Positions 1 through 10,755 of a stretch of 64,000 nucleotides of DNA are shown piece by piece. The notes beneath the pieces are model-generated. The model made no database searches. It worked only from the letters and a program-made list of their open reading frames with translations, and had not been told where the DNA came from. Where the stretch lies: positions 1,500,501-1,564,500 of the forward strand of contig JAXDDX010000014.1 of NCBI GenBank assembly GCA_034670405.1, read 5' to 3'. This DNA is from Hoplostethus atlanticus (lineage: Eukaryota; Chordata; Actinopteri; Trachichthyiformes; Trachichthyidae). How positions within the stretch are numbered: the first letter of the stretch is position 1; each line of letters starts with the position of its first letter. Position numbers and translations under genes: made by a program.

Positions 1-725
1 ATGTTATGGCTGATCAGTGTATATATATAATATACGTTTATGGATTTATAAATGTGTTTGTTACCTATGTCTGACTTTTGCTCTTTGAAATTGCGCATCC
101 TCACCCCATTTAGGACCAGAGGAATGCAGTTAGACTACCTAAATCTTTAAAGGTACAGTCTACCCTTGAGTATCGACCTTAAGCTCTGGGTGCCAATAAT
201 CACATCAGCCATCTTCTCAGAATAAAGGCAAGCACACATTGACAATTGCAGTTGAGTGAAATGATAGTTCAGCTCATTACTTGACAATAATTCTGGGGCC
301 ATTGTAGATCTCTGCAGATCAAACTGCATAATTAATATGATTCAGAAGTTTGCATAATTACAGGCACAATATACATATGAAGAGGCCTCAGTAATAATGT
401 TAAATATTTATAGAAACGAAAAACAACTATCAATAATGAAAAGTAGGCCTAGGCTTAGCCAATCTACATAAAGAATTTAGGAGAAACCTACTTTCCCAAG
501 TTTTTGTAGGGTCTGCATCACAGAATATGAAGGGAATTCATGAAACAATATGAGTAGCTAAACAGTTGTTGTTTTTTTATTGTTCGGCAATCTTTGAGGT
601 TGTCATTTACACCGCAGCAGCAGGACTCCTAGCGGGAGGAGTCAACCTAGATATAGACTTGGCTGCGTATTTCTGCTTTGTTAGCCATAGGAAACTCAAG
701 ATTTATACCAGTTATTTATGGATTG
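1..725. other. Intergenic, no recognisable feature
   Basis: AT-rich DNA. Open frames are short and resemble no known protein. No repeat family was recognised before the palindrome that precedes the first LTR. Confidence 0.5.
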
Positions 726-741
726 TGTAGCCCGGGCTACA
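726..741. repeat. Perfect 16-bp palindrome TGTAGCCCGGGCTACA
   Basis: The sequence is fully self-complementary and begins TGT and ends ACA, like the small hairpins at the edges of the related LTRs at 775 and 31061. It lies about 30 bp outside the LTR at 775. It may be the edge of an older insertion; the sequence that follows does not otherwise resemble the LTR. Confidence 0.5.
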
Positions 742-774
742 AGCTTGTTTGAATAAACGAACAGACAACGACAC

Positions 775-1416
775 TGTGCTCGCCACAATACCGGGGTCCG
801 TGACAGACAGAGACATAGGCAGGAGGAGAGTTAACTGGCCAGCGGGCCGTTTTATTTGCTAACCCGCAATATAAACCCAGCCCGGCACTGACGGCAGTGA
901 AGAGCGCTGTCTTCCCCGGCTCGCGCCTCCTCCCTCCCGGCAGGTCAACCGCGGAGCACCAAGGCTGGTCCAGTCCGCCGGGCTTCCAGGGGCGTCCCGC
1001 CCCAACCCCGACTGGCCAGCCCTTCCAGGCTGCGCCCGACTGCAACCTCCGGAGCTTGGCAGGTTGTTGTCGCCGCCTTTGACGCCCGCTCTCCGACTCC
1101 GTCTCGCGCCCTCGCCTCCGTCCCGGAAACCCTGCCGTGGACCTCGCTTGGGCGCAGCTTCTGCTGGCTCGTCTCGCCCCCGTACAGTCCGGCTTTTCTT
1201 GACACCGTCTCCTGCCGACTTTCATGCGCTCGGCCAGCCTCTCACACTGGCGCTCTCACCCAGTCCCACATCCACACACAGGTTAAAAAGGGCCCGGCTG
1301 CAATTAGGCTTAATTGGCCGCAGCCGGTCCCGGATCCAGGGTAGAGTCAGTCCACCGACTCAACTCTCCCCTGGATCCAAGTTAAGCCTCACCCCACCCT
1401 CCTCCCAGCTGCCACA
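775..1416 (-). mobile_element. Solo LTR, 642 bp, family A copy 1
   Basis: The element starts TG and ends CA, and is flanked by an exact 5-bp direct repeat GACAC at 770-774 and 1417-1421, the signature of LTR-retrotransposon integration. It is GC-rich against AT-rich surroundings. An AATAAA signal read on the minus strand (TTTATT at 851-856) and a TTTTTAA box near 1285 place the LTR on the minus strand. No internal retroelement sequence lies next to it, so it is a solo LTR left by recombination. Related copies are at 31061-31440 and 52167-52785. Frames across it, including a 162-codon one, are not credible genes. Confidence 0.87.
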
Positions 1417-1421
1417 GACAC

Positions 1422-2128
1422 TTTTTTTTATATACATGACGGATGGTCCTCGGGGCTAAGCAAGTTCAACAATTGAGGACAAGACAGTATTCTTGTTCTA
1501 AACCACTTTTATTGAAGGTAAATTCATACTGTAAGGATAAAAAGAGATTAAACTGAGACAAGAGCTTACTATAAAACCTTGATTTATTTCAAACTATAAA
1601 ACAATATCTCGGATAGGAAAATAAGGGGTAACAGGAAACTTACTTGGCACAAAAAAGGCGAGGGCAGTAGGGCCACCAAGCCACATGAGGGATTCTATCC
1701 TAGGAGGCCATGTAAGGACACCAAGTGACTAAAGTTCTGGCACCAAAACATGCAGTTCAAACAAGGGCACACACAGCAACAATGCCAAAAGGGCCAAAGC
1801 AGTGAAAGTTATGTGCACACATTATTCTCACCACACCATGCCGTGACAAGGGCCTATACCCAGACCAGCTACCATCCAGCGACAGGGCCCCCGCTCCAAA
1901 TCAAAGAAATAAAAATGTGCCAGCCAGTAACCAAACAACAGCAACAGCAAGACCAGTCAGGTTATGGCATGAAGACAGTGGACAGGTTAAGAAAATAGGT
2001 AACAACAGAATACATAAATAAACCAAACACCGAACCACACGGTAACACTGAATCAGTTAAAATAGCAGTTCACTTCAGCCTCACCTCAGGTTTCCTACCT
2101 TGTGAACACCAAACTGCCAAGAAGATAC
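1422..2128. other. Intergenic between LTR and fold-back element
   Basis: No gene recognised. A TTTATTGAAG near 1508 would be an AATAAA signal on the minus strand, so part of this may be further retroelement 3' sequence, but no ends were found. Confidence 0.3.
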
Positions 2129-2430
2129 GAGAGAAGACGCCGTCACAACACTGAACTGAAAAGCTGCAGAGGGCGAGAGACATTATTAAGCAGAGTGGCC
2201 TGAGTTGATTTATGATTTTGAGTTTAAATAATAAAGCAGCGAAAGCATATTTCCCCGCATCCTGTCTCCGAAGTAGCGAGTTCGTTACAGTGGTGTGTGG
2301 GGGCCAGTGCCGGGGAAATACGGTTTTGCAGTTTTATTTAAACTCAAAATCATAAATCAACTCAGGCCACTCTGCATTCTCTCGCCCTCTGTAGCTTTTC
2401 AGCTCAGTGTTGCGGCAGCGTCTTCTCTCC
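2129..2430. repeat. Long imperfect inverted repeat (fold-back element)
   Basis: The left arm (about 2129-2262) and right arm (about 2306-2430) are reverse complements over roughly 125-130 bp with small gaps, leaving a loop of about 40 bp. Matching blocks include GAGAGAAGACGC, AGAGGGCGAGAGA, a long run around GTGGCCTGAGTTGATTTATG, and ATTTCCCCG. Each arm carries AAATAA or AATAAA followed by a short tail. The left arm ends in CGTTACA followed by GTGGTGTGTGGGGG, which resembles an LTR 3' end next to a primer-binding site. It could be two LTR ends placed tail to tail, or a fold-back DNA element. Confidence 0.7.
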
Positions 2431-2837
2431 CGCCTCATTCCCACACTGGAAAAAGACACACATTGTTACATCAGTCTGCTACCGTTATCTCAATTGGCGG
2501 CAGCCTGATTCCCTCCCGCATCCAGCCAAGGGCTCACCCACACCCCCTCCAGTCTGCCAATGGTTTCTTCATTTCTATACATGAAAAAAAAGGCAAAGTA
2601 AATAGTAGAATCAATCAGCTTTTAAAAGCAAATGCTTGTCTAAATAAAACAAATTGGACAAACTATTTGGATTTCCCTGCTTTCCATTTGCCTATTGCAT
2701 GCTACACACTTGAGCTCTTCCGTGTCTCAAGTGAACGTCGGTGTCAATCAGTTATTTCATATGAAATTTACTGACAGATCAGAGGTTATATGTACACTGA
2801 TATCAATTTAACATAATTTTTAGGCTATCAAAACTCT

Positions 2838-3340
2838 TTTTGAGCACCGACCAAAACACATCTGTAGCACAAAAGTATCAAAAACTGACCAAGCATTCGG
2901 TGCCAAGTTTCAATACTTCGATACTAACTTTAGAAATGTATAGTAATTGGTTGTACAATCAAACATACAATCTCTGTTTCATCTGGTCAACCAATTCAAA
3001 ATATAAACAAAGCCTCTGATTGGCTCATACAGAGCATACAGGCAGGGAGGAAGGGGACTGAAACATCACCTGCACTGAGAAGCTAATTAGTAACAATGCC
3101 GCAGAAATGGTCAAAAGTGTGGCTGCACTTTACTAAAGTGGATGCAGACTGTGCAATGTCTGTGCTAAAAAAGTTGTTTCCATATCTGGAAATATGACAA
3201 ACTTAATGAACCACTTTGATACAAAGACGTCTGGGCAAAGACGTCTAGCAACGCCGCAGATGTTAGCCCTAGCCCAGGGACATGCAAAGATGCAGAGATG
3301 TAACGTTAGAAAGCTAGCAAGGTAACGTTAGCTTCTGCTG
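2838..3340 (+). mobile_element. hAT-type transposon remnant, 5' part
   Basis: A stretch rich in GGTGCCAAGTTTCAATACTTCG-like sequence, of the kind seen near the ends of fish hAT elements, is followed about 190 bp later by a broken BED zinc-finger exon (3096-3330). No transposase core, opposite end or 8-bp duplication was found, so the 5' limit is approximate and the element is truncated. Confidence 0.5.
3096..3330 (+). pseudogene. BED-type zinc finger of a hAT transposase, frameshifted
   Basis: From the ATG at 3096 the frame reads MPQKWSKVWLHFTKVDADC, which matches the start of a BED finger (K/R-S-x-V-W-x-H-F). Around 3157 the homology moves to another frame, CNVCAKKVVSISGNMTNLMNHF, which supplies the C-x2-C pair and the N-L-x-x-H segment. 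BED fingers are the DNA-binding N-termini of hAT transposases and their domesticated ZBED relatives. The frameshift and lack of a downstream catalytic domain make this a dead fragment. Only the motif is seen; the hAT assignment follows from family knowledge. Confidence 0.6.
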
Positions 3341-4187
3341 TGCTAGTTAGCAATCGCTGTTAACGTGGATTTAGGTGTGGATTCTGTCATGCTAGTTAAC
3401 GTTAGCTCTCACTAGCCGCTTTTCAACTATCAGGTCAAAGAAGGGCAAGCCAGAGCATACCAGGGCTAAGTGGTTTCATAGGTAGCTTGCAATTTAGATG
3501 TGATCTGTTATTAGTTTATCACAAAGACCAAAGGTTTAGTAACATTATTTACTGCCCAACTAGCCGCTAATTGTAATGGATGCATGGAAGTATAAGTAGA
3601 AGAAGAGATGGATGAGGAAAGAATTATATTTGAAGTGCTCTCTTTTCTATGATGTGTCAAGTCTTCTTTATAAAGACCTGAACAAAAAATGAGTCTGAAT
3701 GGCTGGAAATAGTAATAGTTACTACCATAGCTCCTAAAAATCAAGCAAGGAGCTGTTAGCTTGTAAGGCTACTAGCCAACTTTGTCAATCTACCTAACAG
3801 ATGATCTCTTGTGTAATTTTTTAACATGCAGCTTGATATTTCTGAACAGCAGTTTAAAGTGTTTATATGTGTGAGCAAATGGACTTATTTTGACAAACCC
3901 ACATTGAACTATGATACTAATTGGTGCTTTGAGAAATGAAGCTAATCCATACACATCAAATTGTTATTAACATCACAAATATTACATATGTATTGCTGGA
4001 ATGACAATGCCTGCTGTAAAATGCCCACAAGTTTACTTAGCAATAACTTAGCTATTAATTGTTGCCAGTCAATTAATTCATAGTATGGGAAAATGTATAA
4101 TTTAATTTTTCTTATGATAGCAGTGCAACATAAATTTCAATTTCAATTTTTCTGAATCAAAATGTTCAGTTTAAGATAAACACAAAG
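3341..4187. other. Intergenic with scattered TAACGTTAGC-like words
   Basis: Between 3300 and 3420 the words GTTAGC, TAACGTTAGC and CTAGTTAGC recur several times. The rest is AT-rich without a recognised gene. The left end of the transposase element that follows was not found. Confidence 0.3.
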
Positions 4188-5022
4188 TTACAACAGATGT
4201 AGGTGTATCATGGAAATATGTAGTGGGTGTTGTAATGGGTAGTGGGTAATTGCTTGCTCTTGTTGTTTGTTACTGATATTATTATACCATTTAGTCCTGG
4301 AAGTAAAGCTGGCCAGCCATAGAGATGAAATAATCATCAAACTTTTCCCGTACAGCATAGGCATCCTGTTGTGGTGCTGTGATTCTCCTTCTCCTTCTCC
4401 TTCATCATCAGAGGGCCTTGAGAGCACGTTATGAAGGATGCAGGCTGCCATTATGAGTGAGTCAACCTTCTCAGTTTTCATCGGAATGGCTCTGTAAAAG
4501 CTCCTCCATCTGGAGGAAAGAATGCCAAATGCCTTCTCCACTGTATTGCAGGCCCTGGAGAGCCTGTAGTTGAAGACGGCATTCCGATTTCTTCCTGAAA
4601 AAAGCCACATTAGATAATGCTTTAGAGGAACCACAGTATCTCCCACAATGGTGTGTGGCATTCTTCCCAATTCCTCTGCTCCGGGGGGGGAATGTGTGAT
4701 CTAGTACTTGGAGGATTCCTTTAGCCATCTCTTCCCCCAGCCTAGAGCGGCTGTACATGCCCTCATCGCTTGCTCTTCCAAGTTCTTCCACTTGAACAAT
4801 GGTACATTTGTAATCTGCATCAGCAATTGACAAACTCCCTTTATCATTATGGAAGCGACATCCAGATCTGGCTGTTGCCATTATTGTGATATGCTTGCTA
4901 TCTAGCGATCCAACGCTAATTGGGAAATCCTGCTTGCCATCAAACCGCTGTCTGATTGTCCGCCAGGTTTCTGCTGTAGGGTGAGGCATGTAGACAGATC
5001 TTATTCGCCTCTCAATTGCCTT
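4188..5022 (-). pseudogene. PIF/Harbinger transposase (DDE_Tnp_4), one frameshift
   Basis: This encodes most of a Harbinger nuclease, the enzyme that cuts and pastes these elements at TWA targets. The N-terminal frame (stop near 4471, last exon opening near 5022 after a pyrimidine-rich CCTTTCAAG acceptor) contains GSLDSKHITI, with the first catalytic Asp and Ser where Gly is usual in DGKH, then GRASDEGMYSRSRLGEEM. The C-terminal frame contains MPHTIVGDTVVPLKHYL with the second Asp, then FNYRLSRACNTVEKAFGIL with the catalytic Glu, and AACILHNVL. The two frames join across an eight-G run near 4683-4690. All three acidic residues are present, so the break looks recent or could be a homopolymer error. 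TIRs were not located. Confidence 0.85.
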
Positions 5023-5590
5023 GAAAGGAAAATGGTAATATGGAATATTCTTTTTTAATGTAATTTTCTACTATTACATTTTGAAACTGTAACTGTAAAC
5101 TAAGACACACATGCCAGTGAAGTTGTCTTTACTCTATCGGTTCTTAGAGCAATGGCCAAAGTTATGGTCACTTGATGTCCACAGGGTTACATACTATGCT
5201 GCATGTACATATCTGGGTCTTGTTGATTATACAAGAAAATACATTGAAGTGATAAATAAATTGGTCCTGGCAAGGAGTCACAAAACTGTGGATGTCAATT
5301 TTGGGAGCAAATAATAATTTTATAGCAAAACACTATCACATAAAGATGTCACTAAAGGTATACTAACTACTATATACCTAAACTTGAGAAACCAGATAAA
5401 TGCTCTGATCTACAATTAATGAACTTGCAAGCTAGATTAGTTTGGCCAGGTGAATAGTAGGGATAAGACCTTATATCTCCAAATATTTTATGCTGTAAAT
5501 GAAGTCAGAACTGATTAAATACTAATATTTAGAATATTAGCTTGCATTATGATAAATAATAGTTGTTTTCTAATTCTGGTTTAGATACTC
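5023..5590. other. Intergenic 5' of the transposase
   Basis: AT-rich. Upstream transposase exons would be expected here on the minus strand but none was recognised. Confidence 0.3.
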
Positions 5591-5870
5591 TTATCTCTTT
5601 ATTTGGTTTATTTATATAGAACAAACATGTCTCAAAGGACTTTACAGAGATGAGCCTACCTAGATCTAATAAAACAACAAGATAAACAAGGTTTGAACGC
5701 AGTCAGAACTCAAAACGCAAAATAGCATGTTAAGACAGAAACAAGCCTCTCAACCAATCTAATCTAACCTAACCTAACCTAACCAACCCGACACCACTAA
5801 CCTTAGACCCTCAAAGAAGACAAGGAAAAACTCTCAAGAAACCTTGTTAGGAAAAAAAAACGGTAGGGAT
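5591..5870. repeat. Dispersed repeat with TTTATATAG head, retroposon-type
   Basis: It contains TTATTTATATAGAACAAACA, then TCTCAAAGGACTTTACAGAG, and further on ACCCTCAAAGAAGACAAGG and AAAACTCTCAAGAAACCTTG. The same order of blocks occurs at 28195-28350, so this is a repeat family. In fish such segments are usually 3' tails of non-LTR elements or SINEs; that is inference. An internal (CCTAA)4-like run lies at about 5763-5783. Confidence 0.6.
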
Positions 5871-5949
5871 CCCCCACCAGGATGGCTGAGTGTGCAATAT
5901 ATATATATAGCACACTACGCCCATATGACACCCAGTCTTCTTCTTTTAA

Positions 5950-6516
5950 TACCCCTCTCACACACATATCCCGGGATTTACTCTGGTTATGAAACACGTT
6001 GTACCCATTGAGACCACACTACTGTACCTGGTTTATCCCAGGTCGTCCACCATTCAGACCAGACCGCACAAGACCTGAGTCACTATTTTTACATTTGTAT
6101 ACGTCACTGCTGTGCAGGGCCAATCCAGTAGCTGTGTGATATTGCCATAGATAATTAAATATTTTACCTTCCCAGTAATTTGTCGCTTTATTTCCTCTTC
6201 CCTACGAACGGACAGAAGATGATTTCAGAATCTTTTCAATTCTCCGTTGTTATTTGTTCTATTCATTTGTTGTTGAAATGGTCCTTATTGTGAACTGGCT
6301 TGCACACTAATGCACCTCTGATCTTAACCAATGAGGTTCCCATCCATTGCGTAATCGGGGTCGCCCGGTTCATACTGGAGTCGAGCTGCATCTGACCCGG
6401 GTTATTTCCAGGTTGGGAGCAGACACGGACCCTGGTCTGATAACCCATGTAGACCCATTCACACCAACGCCTGATCCAGGAATAACCTGGGTCATTGCTC
6501 CAGTGTGAAAGAGGTA
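5950..6516. mobile_element. Harbinger-like MITE, 567 bp, TAA duplication
   Basis: The ends are imperfect inverted repeats: TACCCCTCTCACACACATAT on the left and, reading inwards from the right, TACCTCTTTCACACTGGAGC. Both continue into CCCGGG/CCAGGTT-type sequence. TAA immediately flanks both sides (5947-5949 and 6517-6519), the 3-bp target duplication of PIF/Harbinger transposons. It has no transposase and so is non-autonomous. The short minus-strand frames inside are incidental. Confidence 0.65.
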
Positions 6517-6519
6517 TAA

Positions 6520-9500
6520 CATGAAAAAGGGTGTATCTTGTAGCTTTAACTGTGGATCCTCTACATTCAGACATAATCTAATGGTTTGCACATCTTGGTC
6601 ATGTCTAAGTTATAAACTGAATGGCTAAATGTCTAAATATCTGTAGACATTTGTGAAATATGTATGAATTCATGTCACTTCCCTTTTGGTAGGGAACTTA
6701 TCAAAAAAACTGCAAATCATGTCAAAGAGTATGTGTCCCCAATTGGCAACCGTTAGAACAGCTATAACACTGCGACCCAAGTGAAAAGTTGAGTTACTTT
6801 TTTCAGAAATCAAACTCTAAATTACCCGCTGCAAGCATTGCAATTTTGTAGAAACTCACAAATGATACATTTCCAACTCTGTTACACCAGATAAATCACA
6901 TAGCGATTAACATTTGATCAGATGTACCACCACTGCAGTCTTCATTTACAAAAAGGTAATGCATGTAAAATCTAAGTAAAAACTAAATAAATAATGAGGC
7001 CAATTTCCTCAGTAAGGGACATTATGTGAACTTCTTATATTGTATCGCATTGCCCTAAGGGGTAGAAGACTGTATAAAATAGCAGTTCAATCAATATACA
7101 GTTTAGTACAGTAACTGTAGACTGTCACTGGTCCATGGTAATGTAACTGACCAAATTATTTTTGTTGCTGTTTAGAGTTGGTAATAGCATGGGTGAAATG
7201 ACATTTGCTCTATTGCCCCTAATGTATGATTCACTCTATTACCCCTGTCTTGTTTTAAATTAGCTCTTGTAATTCATATTCTAATTTCATGTTAATCCTC
7301 TAACAATATTTTCAAGGCTTCATTAGTTTGTCGCATTAACTTGACATAGAGACTAAACTTAACAGGCACATTGATATGACTGACCACATTGCTGCATTTT
7401 TCATAGGATTAACCAATAGATTAACTCCCACAACACAAAGTCAAACCAGAATCCTTGAGCCCTCTTTATTATGACAAAAACAGGGAAGAAAAATAAATGA
7501 AGAGAAGGTGATATGCTAAATGGGTTCAAATGTGTGTCGCAGTTACCCATTACAAGGTCACAGATACATTTAAATGCTCCAGAGGAGAGAGAAAGAGAGA
7601 AAGGATTGATTGAACAGATTCAATGTCCCGCTCTGCTCATTAGACTCATTTCTCAGCTGCCTGGGGTTAATTACCACACACACACCTCACGCTGTTGTTC
7701 CACTTACATCATAATTACTGTGGCGAAGATAGAGAATCTCAATCTAAAGCTTATGATATGTGGACCTCATCAACCAACCACACACACAGACAGACACACA
7801 CACAGACACACAGACACACACACACACACATCAGAACACCACTGCCATCAATATTGCCTGCCTGTCCCTCCCGGTATATTCCCCAATCCCCCTTCCTCCC
7901 CAGGAGCCAGCTGTTTTTGGGATTGATTTCATTTATTTAATGACGGCTGTGCTAATGACCCTTCGCGCACGGCTGATGGTGTCACAGACACCACAGCATC
8001 TCAGGAATTAGGATTGGATGGGGGCCTGGAGAGTGTGGGGTGGGTGATATTAAAGAGGGCAGAATGAACAAGGGGAAGCAGAATAGAAGGAGGAGGGGGG
8101 GCTGGACACGCCATGTATCCAGGCGGTCTTTGTCTTTCTCCAACAAGCAAGGACGCTGGATGCAGGATAGAAATTAATAACCATTGCATGGACTAATTTT
8201 TAGCACTGTGGCACAGATGAAAGCGGAGACCTCTCCACCTCTCATCAGAGACTTGTGGCTGGCTAGCAGACTCTAGTGGATATTTGTTTTGTGAAGCTCT
8301 AATGTGGCAGCTTTGAACCAAGCCCTAGGTATACAAAGGGCATTTTTCGCAATTACTAGTTTTGGGGACAAACAAGACATCTCATTTTCAAAAGGTGTCA
8401 GTAGCAAATGGAAAAGCCCTCCAGGTTTCCATAAAGAATCTAAAGCAGAGAACAACGTGCACTTTTTGTAGTGAACAAAAAGCAGGTATGATGAGCCTGT
8501 TATGAGACTGATTATCTTGTCAAAAAAATGTAATCTTCCTTTCTTAAAGACCATAGAGACCACAATCATTTGGCAGAGTGAGTTTTCATTATAGTAGTCC
8601 CACATTGTCATATTTTAAAAGACTGATAAGTAACTACATAGTTGCCTATGTTTTGGTTTTATTCAATAAAAAAATAATAGATGTTGTCATGCTGAGGATA
8701 ATACACAGGTATAAATGTTGTGTACTGGTAGAAACTTCTTCAAAGATGATACATCATTAATTCTCATATATGGTAACTAAAACCTTCAAGCGAGTTTGAG
8801 AAATAACAATTTTGCCTCTGAACTTGAATTTCAATGGAGTCAATTACTGCACACTTTTTGAGGTATAGAATTAAGAAAGGGATCTCATTTTATATGGATA
8901 GCTTGAAATGTAACATTATTCTATGCTTTTATCTTTGTTATAACTGTTTTAGGCTTGAGATTTGCCTCTGGCTAAAAGCTCTTTAGTAAGCTGGTATCAT
9001 CAATAAATTAAATCACCTTATTCATAATTTCTATATTCAAAATATTGCTATTCTGATGTGGTATAAACAAAATATCGAGACATGTTTTGCTATCTTCAAC
9101 ACCAGTTAATTGCTCAAGTTAGCAGATGAAAAAGACAGTGAGCTGATGGGTTTGATCAAGCTTTTTCCTCAATTCACCATGTGCATCTGTCTCCTTACAT
9201 ACGCCCTTGCTGATTACCATTAAATCCATTAACAGAAAGCAAGCTGTGCTTGCTTCATTGCTTCCATTGACTTTAGTTCAGTCAATTCAAAAAGTGCATC
9301 TATATGTGACAAATTGGACTAAAAGACCATACTCTGCCACCCTTGGTGTAATGAGGAGCAAAGGAGAGTGGAGAATAAAAAATATTATAGGATGTATAAG
9401 AATGGCTACAAGCTTGTACTGCACCCTATGGGACCAAATAATGCAATTATTGTGAGTCAATCATCTGTGGGGTGTTACCAATCTCAAGATAGATGTCATA

Positions 9501-10019
9501 ATGGACATGTTGGCTAAAGGCTGCAATTTTTTTCATTTTCATTAGTCACCACCCTTAAGCACTTGAAGAGTAGCTATATCTAGAACAGTGGAAGGTATGG
9601 ATTTTGGCAGTCATAGCAACTATAGTCCAGGTGACTAGTTATCAGGCACAAATTATGAACTCTTACAACCACTCATAACTATGTGTCTGCAGGAGTGTTT
9701 TTCTTGTGAGTTAATGTGCACTGGAAATATTGCATTTCTTCAAGGGCCTGAGGAGGTTGACTAAGCTTATAAGATAAAAACTATTCTACATTAATAATGT
9801 TAGCCACTGCTTCCTCTAGCAACTGTCCTATTGTATGATTTCATAAAACCATAACCACTTTCCACAGTCTGACTTAAAATAGCTGAAGACCTCTTATGAA
9901 GTCTGACTTTACATATCAAAAAATTCTTAAATGTGTGTATTGGTTAAAGTTGTTATCCAGGCTGTTTTGTCTGTGCAAAGAGCACAGAGAATCTAAATCT
10001 TGTATTGCAGTGATCATAC
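6520..10019. other. Long AT-rich stretch with no gene recognised
   Basis: No coding exon, RNA gene or clear repeat was seen apart from the CA-rich run at 7778-7830. Frames around 7513-7926 are short and partly a by-product of that run. Confidence 0.45.
7778..7830. repeat. Compound (CA)n/(CAGA)n microsatellite
   Basis: Runs of CA are interrupted by CAGA units over about 53 bp. Confidence 0.9.
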
Positions 10020-10215
10020 AAGATTCAAGATTCAAGAACTTTATTTGTCACATACACACACGGGGTGTGCAGTGAAATGAAAAAGTGGCAATGCTCAACA
10101 GGAATGTGCAAAGGGCAACAGTACACAGTATTTACAATAAAAAACACAATATTTACAGTATTACAGTAAGAGCTCTTATATTAAAAAAAAAACACACAAT
10201 ATTTACAGTAAGAGC
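10020..10215 (-). repeat. Retroposon 3'-tail fragment (TTCAAGAACTTTATTTGTC)
   Basis: The sequence starts with the repeated word AAGATTC followed by AAGAACTTTATTTGTCACAT and CAGTGAAATG, then has two ACAATATTTACAGTA units. Read on the minus strand, this is the common form of a fish LINE or SINE 3' end with a short repeated tail (GAATCTT). No coding part is attached. Confidence 0.5.
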
Positions 10216-10755
10216 ACTACATATCTATTCCTGGTCTTATAACTAATTGTAATCTAGCAAACTGTTGTGTACATCACCTGGGTACAATGGCGCCTCCAAG
10301 GGGAGGCCTTGGCCACTATGCTAAAATTACTGGCCACCCCACTGGCCCCCCAACTGACCATCCCAAGCCCTTAAAAATCTCATATATCAGCCAGCATTGT
10401 GGAACATTGCGGAACTATTGAGGTACTGGTCACAGCAATACAGGACACTTTTACAAGAGCACACAGAGCACACAATTCCCTTGTTTTTTTGGCCGGGAGT
10501 GAGACCCCATGCATTTTGATTGTGGCAGCACTGGCACAACACATGTTGAGGCGAGCTCTGACATTACAAGACAGCCATGCTGGAGGAATGGAACGCAACA
10601 AGTGAGTATTCATTCGACAGAATTGAAAAGTTTATTGGTTATTCCTTAAGATGAACCTGCTAAGATCTCTCTCCACAGGTGTATTGAGCCATGTGTTACC
10701 CATGAGTGGCTGTGTTGAGCTCACACCTGAACCAATTAAAGTATTGGTTCAGTAA
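10216..10755. other. Intergenic, possibly old repeat
   Basis: A segment near 10285-10350, with GGCGCCTCCAAGGGGAGGCC and two TGGCCACC/CTGGCC repeats, looks repetitive. The 77- and 68-codon frames on opposite strands around 10380-10613 overlap each other and match nothing known. Confidence 0.3.

Noticed and set aside
737..1225. 162-codon minus-strand frame rich in Arg and Gly
   Set aside because: It lies almost wholly in the GC-rich LTR at 775-1416 and reaches past its duplication; similar frames occur in the other LTR copy. It is not a gene.
5763..5783. CCTAA-type repeats resembling telomeric DNA
   Set aside because: The unit is five bases (CCTAA) and only about four copies; the vertebrate telomere unit is CCCTAA. 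It lies inside a dispersed repeat.
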